DNA of 64,000 bases from Bog-756 sp963734395 (GCA_963734395.1 CAVTGY010000007.1:248001-312000), one strand, 5' to 3'. Shown: positions 1 through 8,840, counted from the first letter of the stretch. Translations and numbers: made by a program. Notes: generated by a model not told the origin, from the sequence alone.

Positions 1-4
1 CGGA

Positions 5-1468
5 GTGACGCCGGTTCGTCGGGCCCGCCGGCACCGGGTGGGTCCGGTCCGAAGACAGTGGCAGGCGGTGGTGGCGGTTGTGGTCATCGCGGTTGGCGTG
101 GCGCTCGTTTCGTCGGCCTTTCCCGCTCCGACCGCCCCCGCTGCGCCGAGCTCCTTCGATGCGGTACCGGTACCGCCGGCAGGGTCGTTCTCGTCGTCGG
201 CCTTCTGTACGGCGGGCACGGGGAATGCGGCCTCGACCACCATCTTTCTGACCAACTCGACGTCCCAGATCGTCAGCGGGGTGATGACCAGTGTCGGCCC
301 GTCCTCGGGCGGCGGGCCGGCGTCGAGCGTCCGTCGAAGGGTTGCGGTTCCCGCCCTGGGCAGTGCCGCAGTCAATCCGGCGGTCGGGCTTCCTCAGGGA
401 AGCACCGCCTCGTCGTTCCTGTTCGTCGGCGGGGGAGTGGTGGCCGACCAGGTGGTGTCCGGTCCCAGCGGCTGGAGCATGGCGCCCTGTGCGTCCCAGA
501 TCGCGTCGCAGTGGTACTTCGCCGGTGGGTCCACCACGGCGGGGAACACCATGACGCTGGCGTTGTTCGACCCGGCGGCACCCGAGGCGGTGGTCAACAT
601 CTCGTTCCTGACCGGCAGCGGGGTGATCACCCCCCAGGCGTATCAAGGACTGGTGGTGGCCCCGGGACAGCTGGTGGAGGAGAACGTGGGGGACTTCGTT
701 CAGAACGCGGCCGCCATTGCCACTGTGGTCACCGCGCAATCAGGCGGACTGGTCAGTTCCGAGTTCCAACAATCGTCGCAAGGGGCGTCCGGGGGGTTGG
801 CACTCCGCCTGGGGTCCCCCACGCTGTCGACGGTATGGCGCTTTGCACAGACCACCACTCGACCCGGCGGTACCGTCGATTTCGACCTGGCCAATCCCGG
901 TGCGTCGGCGGTCACCGCCACCGTGTCGGCGGCGCTGTCCGCCGCCTCGGTGGTGCCTCGACGGGTGGTGATACCGCCCCTTTCCATGGTGGTGTTCGCC
1001 GCTTCGGGCACCACCGGGCTGCCCCAGCAGATCCCCTACTCGCTCACCGTCACCTCATCGGCGGCCATCGTGGTCGGCCGGGAGGTGCTCGCCGCTTCCG
1101 GATCCCCCGCCCCGCAGTGGGGATCCTCGTCGGGCACGGTCACTACCGCCACCCGGTGGTTGATCCCCGGTCCGGGAATCCCGCACGTCCCGGGTACCGA
1201 CAATGCCGCGGTGACCAGCCTGGCCGTCGCCGATCCCGGGCCGTCTGCGGCCCAGGTGGCGGTCACCACCCTGAGCGGCACTCGCAGGGTGGTCGTCTTC
1301 ACCGTGACCCCCGACCAGGTGACGGTGCTCGGGTCCAAGCTGCTCGGTGGTCTCTCTCCTCTTTCGGTCGTGTCGTCCCAGCCGGTCAACGTCGAAGAAG
1401 ACGCCAAGCCCTCCGGCGCACCCGGGGTGGTCTCGACGACCGGATTCCCGGTGGTCGACGCCGGCTGA
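5..1468 (+). CDS. DUF5719-family secreted/anchored protein
   Basis: Protein of unknown function resembling the DUF5719 family of actinobacterial exported proteins. A basic N-terminus is followed by one hydrophobic segment (about residues 20-40) that looks like an uncleaved signal anchor, then a Pro/Ala/Ser-rich linker. The rest is beta-rich, Ser/Thr/Val/Gly-rich sequence with the family-like WYFAGGST stretch at residues 170-177 and two cysteines (C68, C162) that could form a disulfide. The GTG start at position 5 is the first possible start inside the window, so the true N-terminus may lie upstream. The gene is intact to its stop. Family assignment is by recognition of the pattern; the exported location is an inference from the hydrophobic segment. 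Confidence 0.7.
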   Translation: MTPVRRARRHRVGPVRRQWQAVVAVVVIAVGVALVSSAFPAPTAPAAPSSFDAVPVPPAGSFSSSAFCTAGTGNAASTTIFLTNSTSQIVSGVMTSVGPSSGGGPASSVRRRVAVPALGSAAVNPAVGLPQGSTASSFLFVGGGVVADQVVSGPSGWSMAPCASQIASQWYFAGGSTTAGNTMTLALFDPAAPEAVVNISFLTGSGVITPQAYQGLVVAPGQLVEENVGDFVQNAAAIATVVTAQSGGLVSSEFQQSSQGASGGLALRLGSPTLSTVWRFAQTTTRPGGTVDFDLANPGASAVTATVSAALSAASVVPRRVVIPPLSMVVFAASGTTGLPQQIPYSLTVTSSAAIVVGREVLAASGSPAPQWGSSSGTVTTATRWLIPGPGIPHVPGTDNAAVTSLAVADPGPSAAQVAVTTLSGTRRVVVFTVTPDQVTVLGSKLLGGLSPLSVVSSQPVNVEEDAKPSGAPGVVSTTGFPVVDAG

Positions 1469-1657
1469 CCGACCGCCATCGTCGGCAGCAGTACCAATCC
1501 CCTCACCTGTTCCCCTCACCTGTCCCGGCCCAACTCTTTGACCGTCGCCCCGGCGAGAATTACCATGCTCGCACCTCGCCCGCTCGCAGCACCGCAGGTT
1601 GCAGCCCTCGCTGCGCGGTTGCCCCGAGCAGGCGGATGTGCGGTCGAGAGGGGGGAT

Positions 1658-2359
1658 GTGCTCTTCGTCCACGAGGTCCACAAGGTGGTGGGGAAGAGCG
1701 CGGCCCGTTTCGAGGACGCCTACAGCAACGGCTGGATGCCCATGCTGGCCAAGGAGTCCGACGCCCGGCTGGTCTGGTACCTCGATTTGGCCCACGGCAG
1801 TGGACTCGCCTACCGGGTGGTGACGGTGACCGCGGTGGAGGACGGCGCCGCCTGGGCCCGCCTGGCCCACCGGGTGGCGGCCGGCGATCTGCAGACCTGG
1901 GCTCGGCATCTCGACGGGCTGCAGCACGAGTCGTCGGGCCGGATCATGACGCCTCTGGCTTGGTCGCCGACCATCGTTCCGTTGGCGGAGATCCCGACCG
2001 ATCCTGTCGAGCACGAACCGACCATGTACATGGAGGACACCATGTGGCCGTTCCCCGGAAGGGTCGACCGGTACATCGAAGCCGCCGGCGAGGTGTATCG
2101 GCGCGCCTTGGCCGCCGAGGGTTCGCAGGTGCAGATGAGCATCGAGCTAGCTACCCAGTCGATGCCCGGAGCCGGACGGTATCCCGAAGTGACCCTTATG
2201 CAGAAGCTGTCCAGCATCCCGCGGCTCATCCGACTGCTCACCAACGACATCCCCGAAGAGGTCACCCGACCCGGCTCGTGGATGCACGAGGCCCTCGAGC
2301 TCCGCGACCAGTGGCAGAGCCGACTGCTGCGGTCGGCAGCCTGGTCACCGCTCCCATGA
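1658..2359 (+). CDS. Unknown protein, paralog A of an acyl-CoA-ligase-flanking pair
   Basis: No function recognised. The GTG at 1658 is chosen because it sits behind a purine-rich GAGAGGGGGG ribosome-binding site and gives an N-terminus (VLFVHEVHKVVG) that aligns residue for residue with the paralog starting at 3953. The frame stays open upstream to 1538, but that stretch has no counterpart in the paralog. The 233-aa product has two similar halves: the first begins LFVHEVHK, the second TMYMEDTMWP. Each has the alpha-beta pattern expected of dimeric ferredoxin-like barrels (NIPSNAP/EthD type), which is an inference. The C-terminus ALELRDQWQSRLLRSAAWSP is strongly conserved in the paralog. It lies 67 bp upstream of an acyl-CoA ligase and is probably cotranscribed with it. 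Confidence 0.75.
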   Translation: MLFVHEVHKVVGKSAARFEDAYSNGWMPMLAKESDARLVWYLDLAHGSGLAYRVVTVTAVEDGAAWARLAHRVAAGDLQTWARHLDGLQHESSGRIMTPLAWSPTIVPLAEIPTDPVEHEPTMYMEDTMWPFPGRVDRYIEAAGEVYRRALAAEGSQVQMSIELATQSMPGAGRYPEVTLMQKLSSIPRLIRLLTNDIPEEVTRPGSWMHEALELRDQWQSRLLRSAAWSPLP

Positions 2360-2426
2360 CCGCGACCACACCCACCACCGACTCGATTCCCGCCGCCGCC
2401 GCGATCGTTGAGGGAGCGCGCCGGGG

Positions 2427-3890
2427 ATGAACATCGGACACGCCACCGACACCTCGCTCGACAGCGTGCCCGACCGGGTCGCCCTGGTGGTCGAGGGTGA
2501 CTCGACCACCTATCGGCAACTCGAAACCCAAATCGGACGGGCGGCCGCGGGGCTGGCGGCCGCCGGGGTGGGACCGGGCGACCGGGTGGCGCTGGTGGAC
2601 GTCGGGAGCGTCCTCTCGGTGGCCACCATCTACGGGGCGGCGCGCCTGGGCGCGGCGGCCGCCCAGATGAACGCCTACCTGACCACCGGTGAACTGGCCC
2701 AGCTGACCGAAAAGGTCGGCGCCCGGGTCGGTGTGGCCGGCCAACGATTCACCGACGGATTGCGCCCCGCCGTCGACGGACCGGTGCTGGGGGTCGATGA
2801 CCTGCTCGGCGAGAATCGTGCGCCCGCCGAGGTGCCGTCCACGGTCGGGGATGGCGGGGACACCGCCCTGGTGCTGTTCACCAGTGGTACCACCGGGCTG
2901 CCCAAGCCGGTCTCGATCAGTCACGAGGTGGTGACCGACCGACTGGCCTTCTATGGGAAGCCGATCGATCCCGACGGCCACCAGCAGGTGGACATGATGT
3001 CGGCACCCATCTTCCACATCGGTGGCACACTCGGAATGCTGATCTCCCTCCACTCGGGCCGCAAGCTGGTCCTGTTGCCGAAGTTCGACGCCGGCGAGTG
3101 GTTGACCCTGGTCGAGCGCCACCGGGTGGCGCAGACATTCGTGGTGCCGGCCATGCTCCGCCTCATCCTCGATCACCCCCGGTTCGCCACCACCGATCTG
3201 AGCTCGCTTCGGGCCCTGAGCTACGGTGCCGCGGCCGCGCCGGTGGACCTGATCCGGCGGGCGGTGGCCGCTCTGCCCGAGGTGGAATTCTCCAACACGT
3301 TCGGTCAGACCGAGACACTGGGTGCCTACGCGGCCCTTACCCCTGACGACCACCGTCGCGGCGATCGGTTGGCCTCGGTGGGTCGGCCGTTCCCCGGGGT
3401 CGAGGTGAAGGTCGTCGACCCGGTATCGGGACAACCGACGGATCCGGGGACGGTGGGTGAGTTCTTGGTCCGGGCCCACCAAAACACCACCGCCGAGTGG
3501 CTCCACACCGGCGACACCGGATGGCAGGACCCCGACGGCTACCTGTACCCGTCGGGCCGGCTCGCCGACACCATCAACCGTGGGGGCGAGAAGCTCGGTC
3601 CGGTCGAGGTCGAAGAGGTGCTCCGGACTCACCCGAGTGTGGTCGACGTCGGCGTGGTGGGTGTGCCCGATGCCAACCTCGGGGAGCGGGTCGGAGCGGT
3701 GGTGGTGGCCGCCGAACCGGTCTCCGTCGAGACACTGGTCGGCTACTGCGGGTCGCGTCTGGCCAGCTACAAGGTGCCCGAATACGTGGAGTTCGCGCCC
3801 GAGCTGCCCTTCAGCGCCCTTGGCAAACTCGATCGCAAGGCGCTCCGAGCGCTCCTGGCCGACTCGCCGGTCGTCCGCCGTGAGCGCTGA
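2427..3890 (+). CDS. AMP-forming acyl-CoA synthetase (FadD-like)
   Basis: ANL-superfamily adenylating enzyme that would activate a carboxylic acid to its CoA thioester with ATP. The 487-aa protein has the phosphate loop LFTSGTTGLPKP (residues 150-161), the acyl/AMP motif YGAAAAP (266-272), TFGQTET (291-297), the hinge region HTGDTGWQDPDGYLYPSGR (360-378) and the C-terminal catalytic lysine in SALGKLDRK (K467). The frame is intact. ATG at 2427 follows a GA-rich stretch. It is flanked on both sides by paralogous unknown genes on the same strand, with spacings of 67 and 62 bp, so the three probably act together. Substrate is not deducible; aliphatic or aromatic acids are both possible. Confidence 0.88.
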   Translation: MNIGHATDTSLDSVPDRVALVVEGDSTTYRQLETQIGRAAAGLAAAGVGPGDRVALVDVGSVLSVATIYGAARLGAAAAQMNAYLTTGELAQLTEKVGARVGVAGQRFTDGLRPAVDGPVLGVDDLLGENRAPAEVPSTVGDGGDTALVLFTSGTTGLPKPVSISHEVVTDRLAFYGKPIDPDGHQQVDMMSAPIFHIGGTLGMLISLHSGRKLVLLPKFDAGEWLTLVERHRVAQTFVVPAMLRLILDHPRFATTDLSSLRALSYGAAAAPVDLIRRAVAALPEVEFSNTFGQTETLGAYAALTPDDHRRGDRLASVGRPFPGVEVKVVDPVSGQPTDPGTVGEFLVRAHQNTTAEWLHTGDTGWQDPDGYLYPSGRLADTINRGGEKLGPVEVEEVLRTHPSVVDVGVVGVPDANLGERVGAVVVAAEPVSVETLVGYCGSRLASYKVPEYVEFAPELPFSALGKLDRKALRALLADSPVVRRER

Positions 3891-3952
3891 GCACCCGGAA
3901 CTAGGACATGACTACCGCACCGCAGGTGAGAGGATGAGAAGGTGAGCTGAGC

Positions 3953-4660
3953 TTGCTGTTCATGCACGAGACACACAAGGTGGCGGGGAGGCACGCATCC
4001 GCCTTCGAAGCCCTGTTCCGGGACGAGTGGATGGGCGTTCTCGCCCGCAGCGATGACGTTCGTCTGGTGTGGTACCTGAACCATGCGATGGGCAGCGGAC
4101 CGGCTTACCAGGTGGTCACCATCACTGCGGTGGCCGACGGCGAGGCGTGGGAGGCGCTGAGTCAGCGGATGTTGGCCGGAGACCTGAGCGAGCTCAACTC
4201 CCGGCTTGATCAATACCGCTACCAGGTCGACGGGAAGTTGATCGTCCCGGTCTACTGGTCGGCGCTCCAGGAGCTCGAACTGGGTGAGGTCTCCATCGAC
4301 GGGCGCGAACACCAACTTTCGATGTACATGCAGGACACCGGTTGGCCCGACGCCCCCCTCGACGATTACATCGAGCTTTGGGACCGCGACTACTGGCAGT
4401 TCATGCGTCAGATTCCTCCGGACAAGAAACTCTTGGACATCCAGGCCTGTTTCCAGGTCGCCCACGGTTCCGGCACTCGACCCGAGGCGATCCTGATGCA
4501 GAAGATCATGAACTTCTCGACCCTGGGCAATCTGCTTACCAGTGTGGAGGAGTACGACCCCTCCACGTGGCCTGGTTCGTACATGGCCAAGGGGCTGGAG
4601 CTGCGCGACCAGTGGGAGAGCAAGCTCCTGCGCACCAGCTCGTGGTCGCCGCTCTTCTGA
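3953..4660 (+). CDS. Unknown protein, paralog B of the same pair
   Basis: Paralog of the product of 1658-2359, 235 aa, intact. It starts at TTG 3953 (LLFMHETHKVAG), preceded by GAGAAGGTGAG. Shared features are the N-terminal LF(V/M)HE(V/T)HKV motif, RLVWYL, AYQVVT(I)TAV, a mid-protein repeat of the opening motif (LSMYMQDTGWP), LMQK, and the C-terminal LELRDQW-S-LLR-WSPL block. The internal duplication suggests two tandem ferredoxin-like alpha/beta-barrel halves (inferred). Two diverged copies flanking one ligase gene suggest either a heteromeric partner or two related binding proteins for the same acyl substrate. No catalytic residue can be assigned. Confidence 0.8.
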   Translation: MLFMHETHKVAGRHASAFEALFRDEWMGVLARSDDVRLVWYLNHAMGSGPAYQVVTITAVADGEAWEALSQRMLAGDLSELNSRLDQYRYQVDGKLIVPVYWSALQELELGEVSIDGREHQLSMYMQDTGWPDAPLDDYIELWDRDYWQFMRQIPPDKKLLDIQACFQVAHGSGTRPEAILMQKIMNFSTLGNLLTSVEEYDPSTWPGSYMAKGLELRDQWESKLLRTSSWSPLF

Positions 4661-4711
4661 ACATCACCTGAAGGTCCTGAATGCACCTGAAGGACACGGC
4701 AGCACTCTGCT

Positions 4712-4792
4712 ATGAAATGGTCCGGCGGAAACGCCGCAATGAAATCGTCCGGCGGAAACGCCGCAATGAAATCGTCCGGCGGTGACGCGGCA
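4712..4792 (+). repeat. 27-bp tandem repeat, three copies, each with a GNRA-loop hairpin
   Basis: Copies at 4712-4738, 4739-4765 and 4766-4792. Copies 1 and 2 differ at 1 base; copy 3 differs mainly in the right arm. Copies 1 and 2 contain a perfect 5-bp stem closed by a GAAA tetraloop (CGGCG-GAAA-CGCCG, for example 4723-4736). Copy 3 has a changed loop and arm (GGTGACGCGG), which breaks perfect pairing. The array ends 35 bp before the start of the secreted repeat protein. Confidence 0.9.
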
Positions 4793-4831
4793 ACCCGCGT
4801 GGTCGCACCGCAGCCAGGAGGTGGGAAATGA
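4712..4831 (+). CDS. Putative repeat-encoded 39-aa leader peptide
   Basis: A small open frame formed by the 27-bp tandem repeat: three 9-residue units MKWSGGNAA / MKSSGGNAA / MKSSGGDAA, then a 12-residue tail. Each unit begins with its own ATG. The stop TGA (4829-4831) overlaps the ATG of the downstream secreted protein (4828) as ATGA, so translation of this frame would deliver ribosomes to that start. The GC-rich frame is compatible with coding. No Shine-Dalgarno sequence is visible before the first ATG. It could equally be an untranslated structured leader that happens to be open. Confidence 0.35.
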   Translation: MKWSGGNAAMKSSGGNAAMKSSGGDAATRVVAPQPGGGK

Positions 4832-5778
4832 AGCGCTGGGCCTCGATGGCGGCGATCGTTCCGCTGGTTGGTGTTCTCGGTCTTGGTGTTGGCGGTCTCG
4901 GACTTGCCGGAGCGGCGGCGAAACCCCGAGTTGCTCCACCTGGATCATCACCCGGCTACTGGTTGATGACCGGATACGGATCGACGTATGCCTACAACGC
5001 CCCCTATCTCGGCCTCCAACTGCTCGAGACCTACCAATCTCCGTGTGAGAACAACGGTGGCTACGGGCCGTACCCTGGCCCTTCCTGTGTGGGCATCGCA
5101 GCAACACCTGATGGCCAGGGCTACTGGGTCGGCGAGTCGGACTACTACATACAGTCCAATCAGGTGATCCGTAGCATCAGCGCACGGCCAGTCGGAGAAA
5201 CCGGCACCTGTGCTCAACAGGTCTACGGTCCAGACGACCGCGTGGTCGCACCGGGTGTGGGCGTGGCCGCCGGCAGCAATGGAGCTTGGATGACCGCAAC
5301 AGACGGTGGTGTGTTCGCCCTTTGCGGCGCGACCTATTACGGCTCGATGGGTGGCCATCCCCTCAACCAGCCCATCGTCGGCATCGCCGCCACTCCGGAC
5401 GGCAAGGGGTACTGGCTGGTCGCCTCGGACGGTGGGATCTTCGCGTTCGGAGATGCCGCCTATTACGGCTCGATGGGTGGCCATCCGCTCAACCAGCCCA
5501 TCGTCGGCATGGCCGCCACTCCGGACGGCAAGGGGTACTGGCTGGTCGCCTCGGACGGAGGGATCTTCGCGTTCGGGGACGCCACCTTCTCCGGTTCAGA
5601 GGGCGGTGCCCATCTGTCAGCGCCGATGGTCGGGATCGCCGCCAATCCCGACGGATCGGGCTATTGGACCGTGGCCGCAGACGGGGGTGTCTTCGCCTTC
5701 GGTGATGCACCCTTCTTGGGTTCAGCGGCGGGCCAGGTCCTCGACGCACCCATCGTGGGCATAACTTCCAAGGGGTGA
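4828..5778 (+). CDS. Secreted repeat protein with GYWLVASDGG-type repeats
   Basis: Exported 316-aa protein. Residues 1-31 form a signal peptide (short basic start, hydrophobic core, AGAAA cleavage region). The mature part has about five propeller-like repeats of the pattern GYW-V-(S/A)DGG-FAFGDA-(F/Y)-GS. This repeat class is common in Acidimicrobiia surface proteins and is probably a beta-propeller-like ligand-binding or wall-associated fold (family knowledge; function unknown). Two central repeats are almost identical at DNA level (see the 126-bp repeat). The start at 4828 has GGAGGTGGG just upstream and overlaps the stop of the mini-ORF. The frame is intact. Confidence 0.8.
   Translation: MKRWASMAAIVPLVGVLGLGVGGLGLAGAAAKPRVAPPGSSPGYWLMTGYGSTYAYNAPYLGLQLLETYQSPCENNGGYGPYPGPSCVGIAATPDGQGYWVGESDYYIQSNQVIRSISARPVGETGTCAQQVYGPDDRVVAPGVGVAAGSNGAWMTATDGGVFALCGATYYGSMGGHPLNQPIVGIAATPDGKGYWLVASDGGIFAFGDAAYYGSMGGHPLNQPIVGMAATPDGKGYWLVASDGGIFAFGDATFSGSEGGAHLSAPMVGIAANPDGSGYWTVAADGGVFAFGDAPFLGSAAGQVLDAPIVGITSKG
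5335..5586 (+). repeat. 126-bp near-identical tandem repeat inside a coding region
   Basis: Two adjacent 126-bp (42-codon) units, 5335-5460 and 5461-5586, both starting TATTACGGCTCGATGGGTGG and differing at only a few positions. Much closer DNA identity than with the outer repeats of the same gene points to a recent duplication or gene conversion. Confidence 0.9.
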
Positions 5779-5806
5779 GGTCCGCCGTGGTAGCCCGTGG
5801 GTTGCG

Positions 5807-6947
5807 TTGACCGATCCCCGGCAAGCCGGTGGGGGTGGCTCCGCCCCGCTCACGGCGGCCGTCTTCCGCCAGTTGATCGACGAACTGGGTGCCTTGGAGA
5901 GCCGCCTGTACCTGCCGGAAGTTCCGCTGGACGACCAGAGCATCCTCGAGGGGTACAAATGGATCTTCACCATCCTCGCTGTCGGGCTCGATGCCCATGT
6001 GTGGGCCGACCCGGCCCGCCCCCGTTTCGTGGACATCGTCGGTCCCTATCGCAAGTGGGGTGGTGACAACGCCGACGCCTTCTACCAGTACGCACCCATC
6101 GACCCCGCCCGGACCTACCTGGTGACCGGCGTCAGGGGCGACGCCGACTACCTGTCCCTGACCGTGTACGGCGGACCGTCCGACGGGCACTACTCCGAGC
6201 GGATCATCGGCACCATCAACCACCGATCCCTCGACTTCGCCGACGACGGCACCTTTTCGGTCGTTCTGAGCCCGCACCCCCACGCGGGGGCCTCGATTGC
6301 TCTCGAATCCGACGCCGTGTGCGCCATCACCCGCGATTATCTGGCCGATCCGGTGAGGGGACGGCGCGCCGCCTGGCACATCGAGGCAGTCGATCCCCCG
6401 GCCAGGCGCCGGGAGGACGACAGCGATCTGGCTCGCCGGCTGGGCGCCGCACTGACCTGGGTGCGCGACCAGGCGGGCATCGTTCCCATCCCCCTCGGGA
6501 CCCCCAACGCCGTGGACGATCCCTACCCGGTGCCCAGCCAGACCTTCGGGTGGGCGGCGGGCGACGCTGCCTACGCCATGGGCAGCTACGCCCTCGAGGA
6601 GGACCAAGCCCTGGTCATCGAGGGGCGGTCGCCGCCGTGTGCGTTCTGGAATGTCTGTCTGTGGAACCAGTTCCTCCATACCTATGACTACGACTACGAG
6701 CGGGTCACCCTCAACGGGGACCAAGCGGTCTACGAGCCCGATGGGTCCTGGCGGGTGGTGGTTGCCCGCCAGCGACCCCGGTCATCCCAACTGGATCTCC
6801 ACCGCCGGCCATGCCCGGGGCCGGATCTGGTTCCGGTGGTTCCTGCCCGAGTCGACCCCGGACAAGCCGACCACCCGGGTGATCCGGATCGGGGACACCA
6901 TCGGTTCTCCGACCGACGACGGCACCCATCCGGGGACGCCGGGGTGA
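5807..6947 (+). CDS. DUF1214-domain protein (one frame change)
   Basis: About 380 residues. The N-terminal two thirds run in the frame starting at TTG 5807, and the C-terminal part (HPNWISTAGHARGRIWFRW, then FLPESTPDKPT) is in another frame from about 6770. The aromatic-rich blocks WGGDNADAFYQYAPID, FWNVCLWNQFLHTYDY and the terminal GRIWFRWFLPE are typical of DUF1214 proteins, whose biochemical role is not established. The stop TGA (6945-6947) overlaps the GTG of the following sulfotransferase, implying translational coupling. Without the correction the two genes appear as one 802-aa frame, which I regard as an indel artefact. Confidence 0.7.
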
Positions 6948-8215
6948 CCGTCCGGCCACCGCCGGTGGTCCTGGACGATCTCGCCAACCCGCGCTTCAGC
7001 CCGGAGATCGACCAGTTGCGCGCCGGCTTGGCCGACGTGGCGCCGCTCTGCCCCCTCGATCCCGACCCACTCTGTGTGGCAGCCAGCGAGCAGACCGGCT
7101 TGGCCGACTTCGGCGACGACGCCTTCCGGGTGCGCCTCGACGTGTTGTGTCGCGCCCTGCGGGAGGAGGCCGGGCTGAGTCCCATGGGGGTGGTCAGCTG
7201 GTACAGCCAGTTGGTCCAGTTCCTCAAGAACCGCCTTCTGGTCGCCGACCTCCTGGCCCGACACCCGGAGATCCACGACGTACGCATCGCCCGCCCGATC
7301 ATCATCTGCGGCCTCCCCCGCACCGGGACGACCCACTTGCACAACCTGATGGCGGCCGATCCCGCTCTTCGATCATTGCCGTATTGGGAGAGCCTCGAGC
7401 CGGTGCTGCCCCCTGGTGAGCACCAGCGGCCCGGGGAGCCCGACCCGCGACTGGCCCGGACCGCCGACGCTCTCCAGGTGCTCAACTCGGCCCTGCCGTA
7501 CTTCAAGCGAATGCACGACATGACCGTCGACCACGTGCACGAGGAGATCCAGCTCCTGGCCATGGACATCTCGTCGATGTTCCTGGAGACACAGGGACTC
7601 GTACCCTCATGGCGGGATCACTTCAAGGCCGAGGACCAGCGCGCCTCGTACGAGTATCTGCGCACCGTTTTGAAGGTGCTGCAGTGGCTTCGGGGTGGTG
7701 AACGCTGGGTACTCAAGTCACCGCAGCACCTCGAGCAGTTCGGTCCGCTCGCGGCCACGTTTCCCGACGCCACTTTCGTGGTGACCCATCGCGATCCGGC
7801 GTCGGTGACCGTATCCACCGCCACCATGATCGCCTACACGTCTCGTCTGGGGGTCGAGCGGATCGATCCGGTGGCCATCGGCCGGTACTGGTCGACCCGT
7901 GACGAGGACCTGTTCCGGGCGTGTGTGTCGGACCGCAGCCTTCTGCCGGCCGCCCAATCCATCGACATCCTGTTCCATGAGTTCATGGCCGGTGACATGG
8001 CCACCGTGGAAACGATCTACGAGCTCGCCGACCAACCATTCACCGACACATCCCGTTCCGCCATGGAGGCGTTCGCCGCCCAGCACCCGCGTGGGCGGCA
8101 CGGGACGGTCACCTATCAGCCCGAGGTTGTGGGAATCGACCGTGCCGAGCGGTATGAGGCTCTCGACTTCTACATCCGGCGGTTCGGTGTCGAGAAGGAA
8201 CCATGGCCACGGTGA
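6944..8215 (+). CDS. Sulfotransferase family protein
   Basis: PAPS-dependent sulfotransferase-type protein of 423 aa. The 5'-phosphosulfate loop is IICGLPRTGTTHLHNLM (about 120-136). The 3'-phosphate motif is TFVVTHRDPASVTVS, and WVLKSPQHLEQF precedes it, as in the Stf0/Sulfotransfer_3 families. GTG 6944 is chosen because it overlaps the stop of the DUF1214 gene (GTGA) and gives a full-length family N-terminus. Acceptor unknown: lipid, sterol or carbohydrate are possible. It ends 7 bp before the convergent Nudix gene. Confidence 0.8.
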   Translation: MTVRPPPVVLDDLANPRFSPEIDQLRAGLADVAPLCPLDPDPLCVAASEQTGLADFGDDAFRVRLDVLCRALREEAGLSPMGVVSWYSQLVQFLKNRLLVADLLARHPEIHDVRIARPIIICGLPRTGTTHLHNLMAADPALRSLPYWESLEPVLPPGEHQRPGEPDPRLARTADALQVLNSALPYFKRMHDMTVDHVHEEIQLLAMDISSMFLETQGLVPSWRDHFKAEDQRASYEYLRTVLKVLQWLRGGERWVLKSPQHLEQFGPLAATFPDATFVVTHRDPASVTVSTATMIAYTSRLGVERIDPVAIGRYWSTRDEDLFRACVSDRSLLPAAQSIDILFHEFMAGDMATVETIYELADQPFTDTSRSAMEAFAAQHPRGRHGTVTYQPEVVGIDRAERYEALDFYIRRFGVEKEPWPR

Positions 8216-8222
8216 CGCACGT

Positions 8223-8711
8223 TCATGGTCCTGACGGGCCAAGGAGCGGCTGTCGCAGCCAGTCCAATTCCTCGAAGGTGGCTCTGGCCAGTGGCCCGAG
8301 GTCGGCACCGGCAAGATCTTCCGGCCTGAACCAACCCACTTCGATGGTCTCGTCATCGTCCGGTCGTGCCGAGCCGCTCGACACCCGTGCCTCGTACACC
8401 GCAGATACGTAGGCTGCCCGGTCGCCGTTGGGATAGGTCACCCTGAACTCCGGGCCTCCGAGCACGGTGACCAGGCCGGTCAGGTCGACCAGGACGCCGG
8501 CTTCCTCCTGGGTCTCACGAACCGCGGCGGCCTCTGGTCGTTCGTCCACCTCGACCGCTCCGCCGATCAGCCCCCACCGGCCGGAGTCGGCGTGCCTGAC
8601 CAGGAGGACCCGGCCCTCGTCGTCCCGCACCAGCACACTCACCGACGGCAGGATGAGGAGCTCTGAACCCACCAGCCGGCGGATCCGTCGCACATGATCG
8701 GACATCGGCAT
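8223..8711 (-). CDS. Nudix hydrolase
   Basis: Intact 162-aa Nudix protein that would hydrolyse a nucleoside diphosphate linked to another group, using divalent metal. The Nudix box is complete: G51-x5-E57-x7-R65-E66-x2-E69-E70-x-G72-V73 (GAVEVDERPEAAAVRETQEE, then AGV). The short N-terminal helix (DHVRRIRRLVGSELLILPSV) is typical of small ADP-ribose or NDP-linked Nudix enzymes; substrate cannot be assigned. A TAGGTT hexamer lies 6 nt upstream of the ATG, so the mRNA is probably leaderless. Confidence 0.88.
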   Translation of the reverse strand: MPMSDHVRRIRRLVGSELLILPSVSVLVRDDEGRVLLVRHADSGRWGLIGGAVEVDERPEAAAVRETQEEAGVLVDLTGLVTVLGGPEFRVTYPNGDRAAYVSAVYEARVSSGSARPDDDETIEVGWFRPEDLAGADLGPLARATFEELDWLRQPLLGPSGP

Positions 8712-8717
8712 GCCGAC

Positions 8718-8723
8718 AACCTA
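8718..8723 (-). promoter_or_regulatory. -10 hexamer TAGGTT for a leaderless Nudix transcript
   Basis: TAGGTT on the minus strand ends 6 nt before the ATG at 8711. Transcription would start at or next to the start codon. No good -35 hexamer is evident. Confidence 0.5.
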
Positions 8724-8840
8724 GGTGACCACATCGCCCGCCTGGATCGCATCCGGGGGGCGGTGGCAGCACCGGTCGGGCTGGTTCCACTGGCCTCCCG
8801 GGTCCGCACCGACCGTCTCCCGACCGTCTCCAAATTTCCA

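Noticed and set aside
4712..4792. CRISPR array
   Set aside because: The 27-bp units are directly adjacent with no spacers. The same applies to the 11-bp array at 56206 and the 15-bp array at 45385.
5807..8215. Single 802-aa protein joining DUF1214 and sulfotransferase
   Set aside because: The C-terminal end of DUF1214 is found in another frame and its stop overlaps a good GTG start for the sulfotransferase; the fusion is produced by an indel near 6770.
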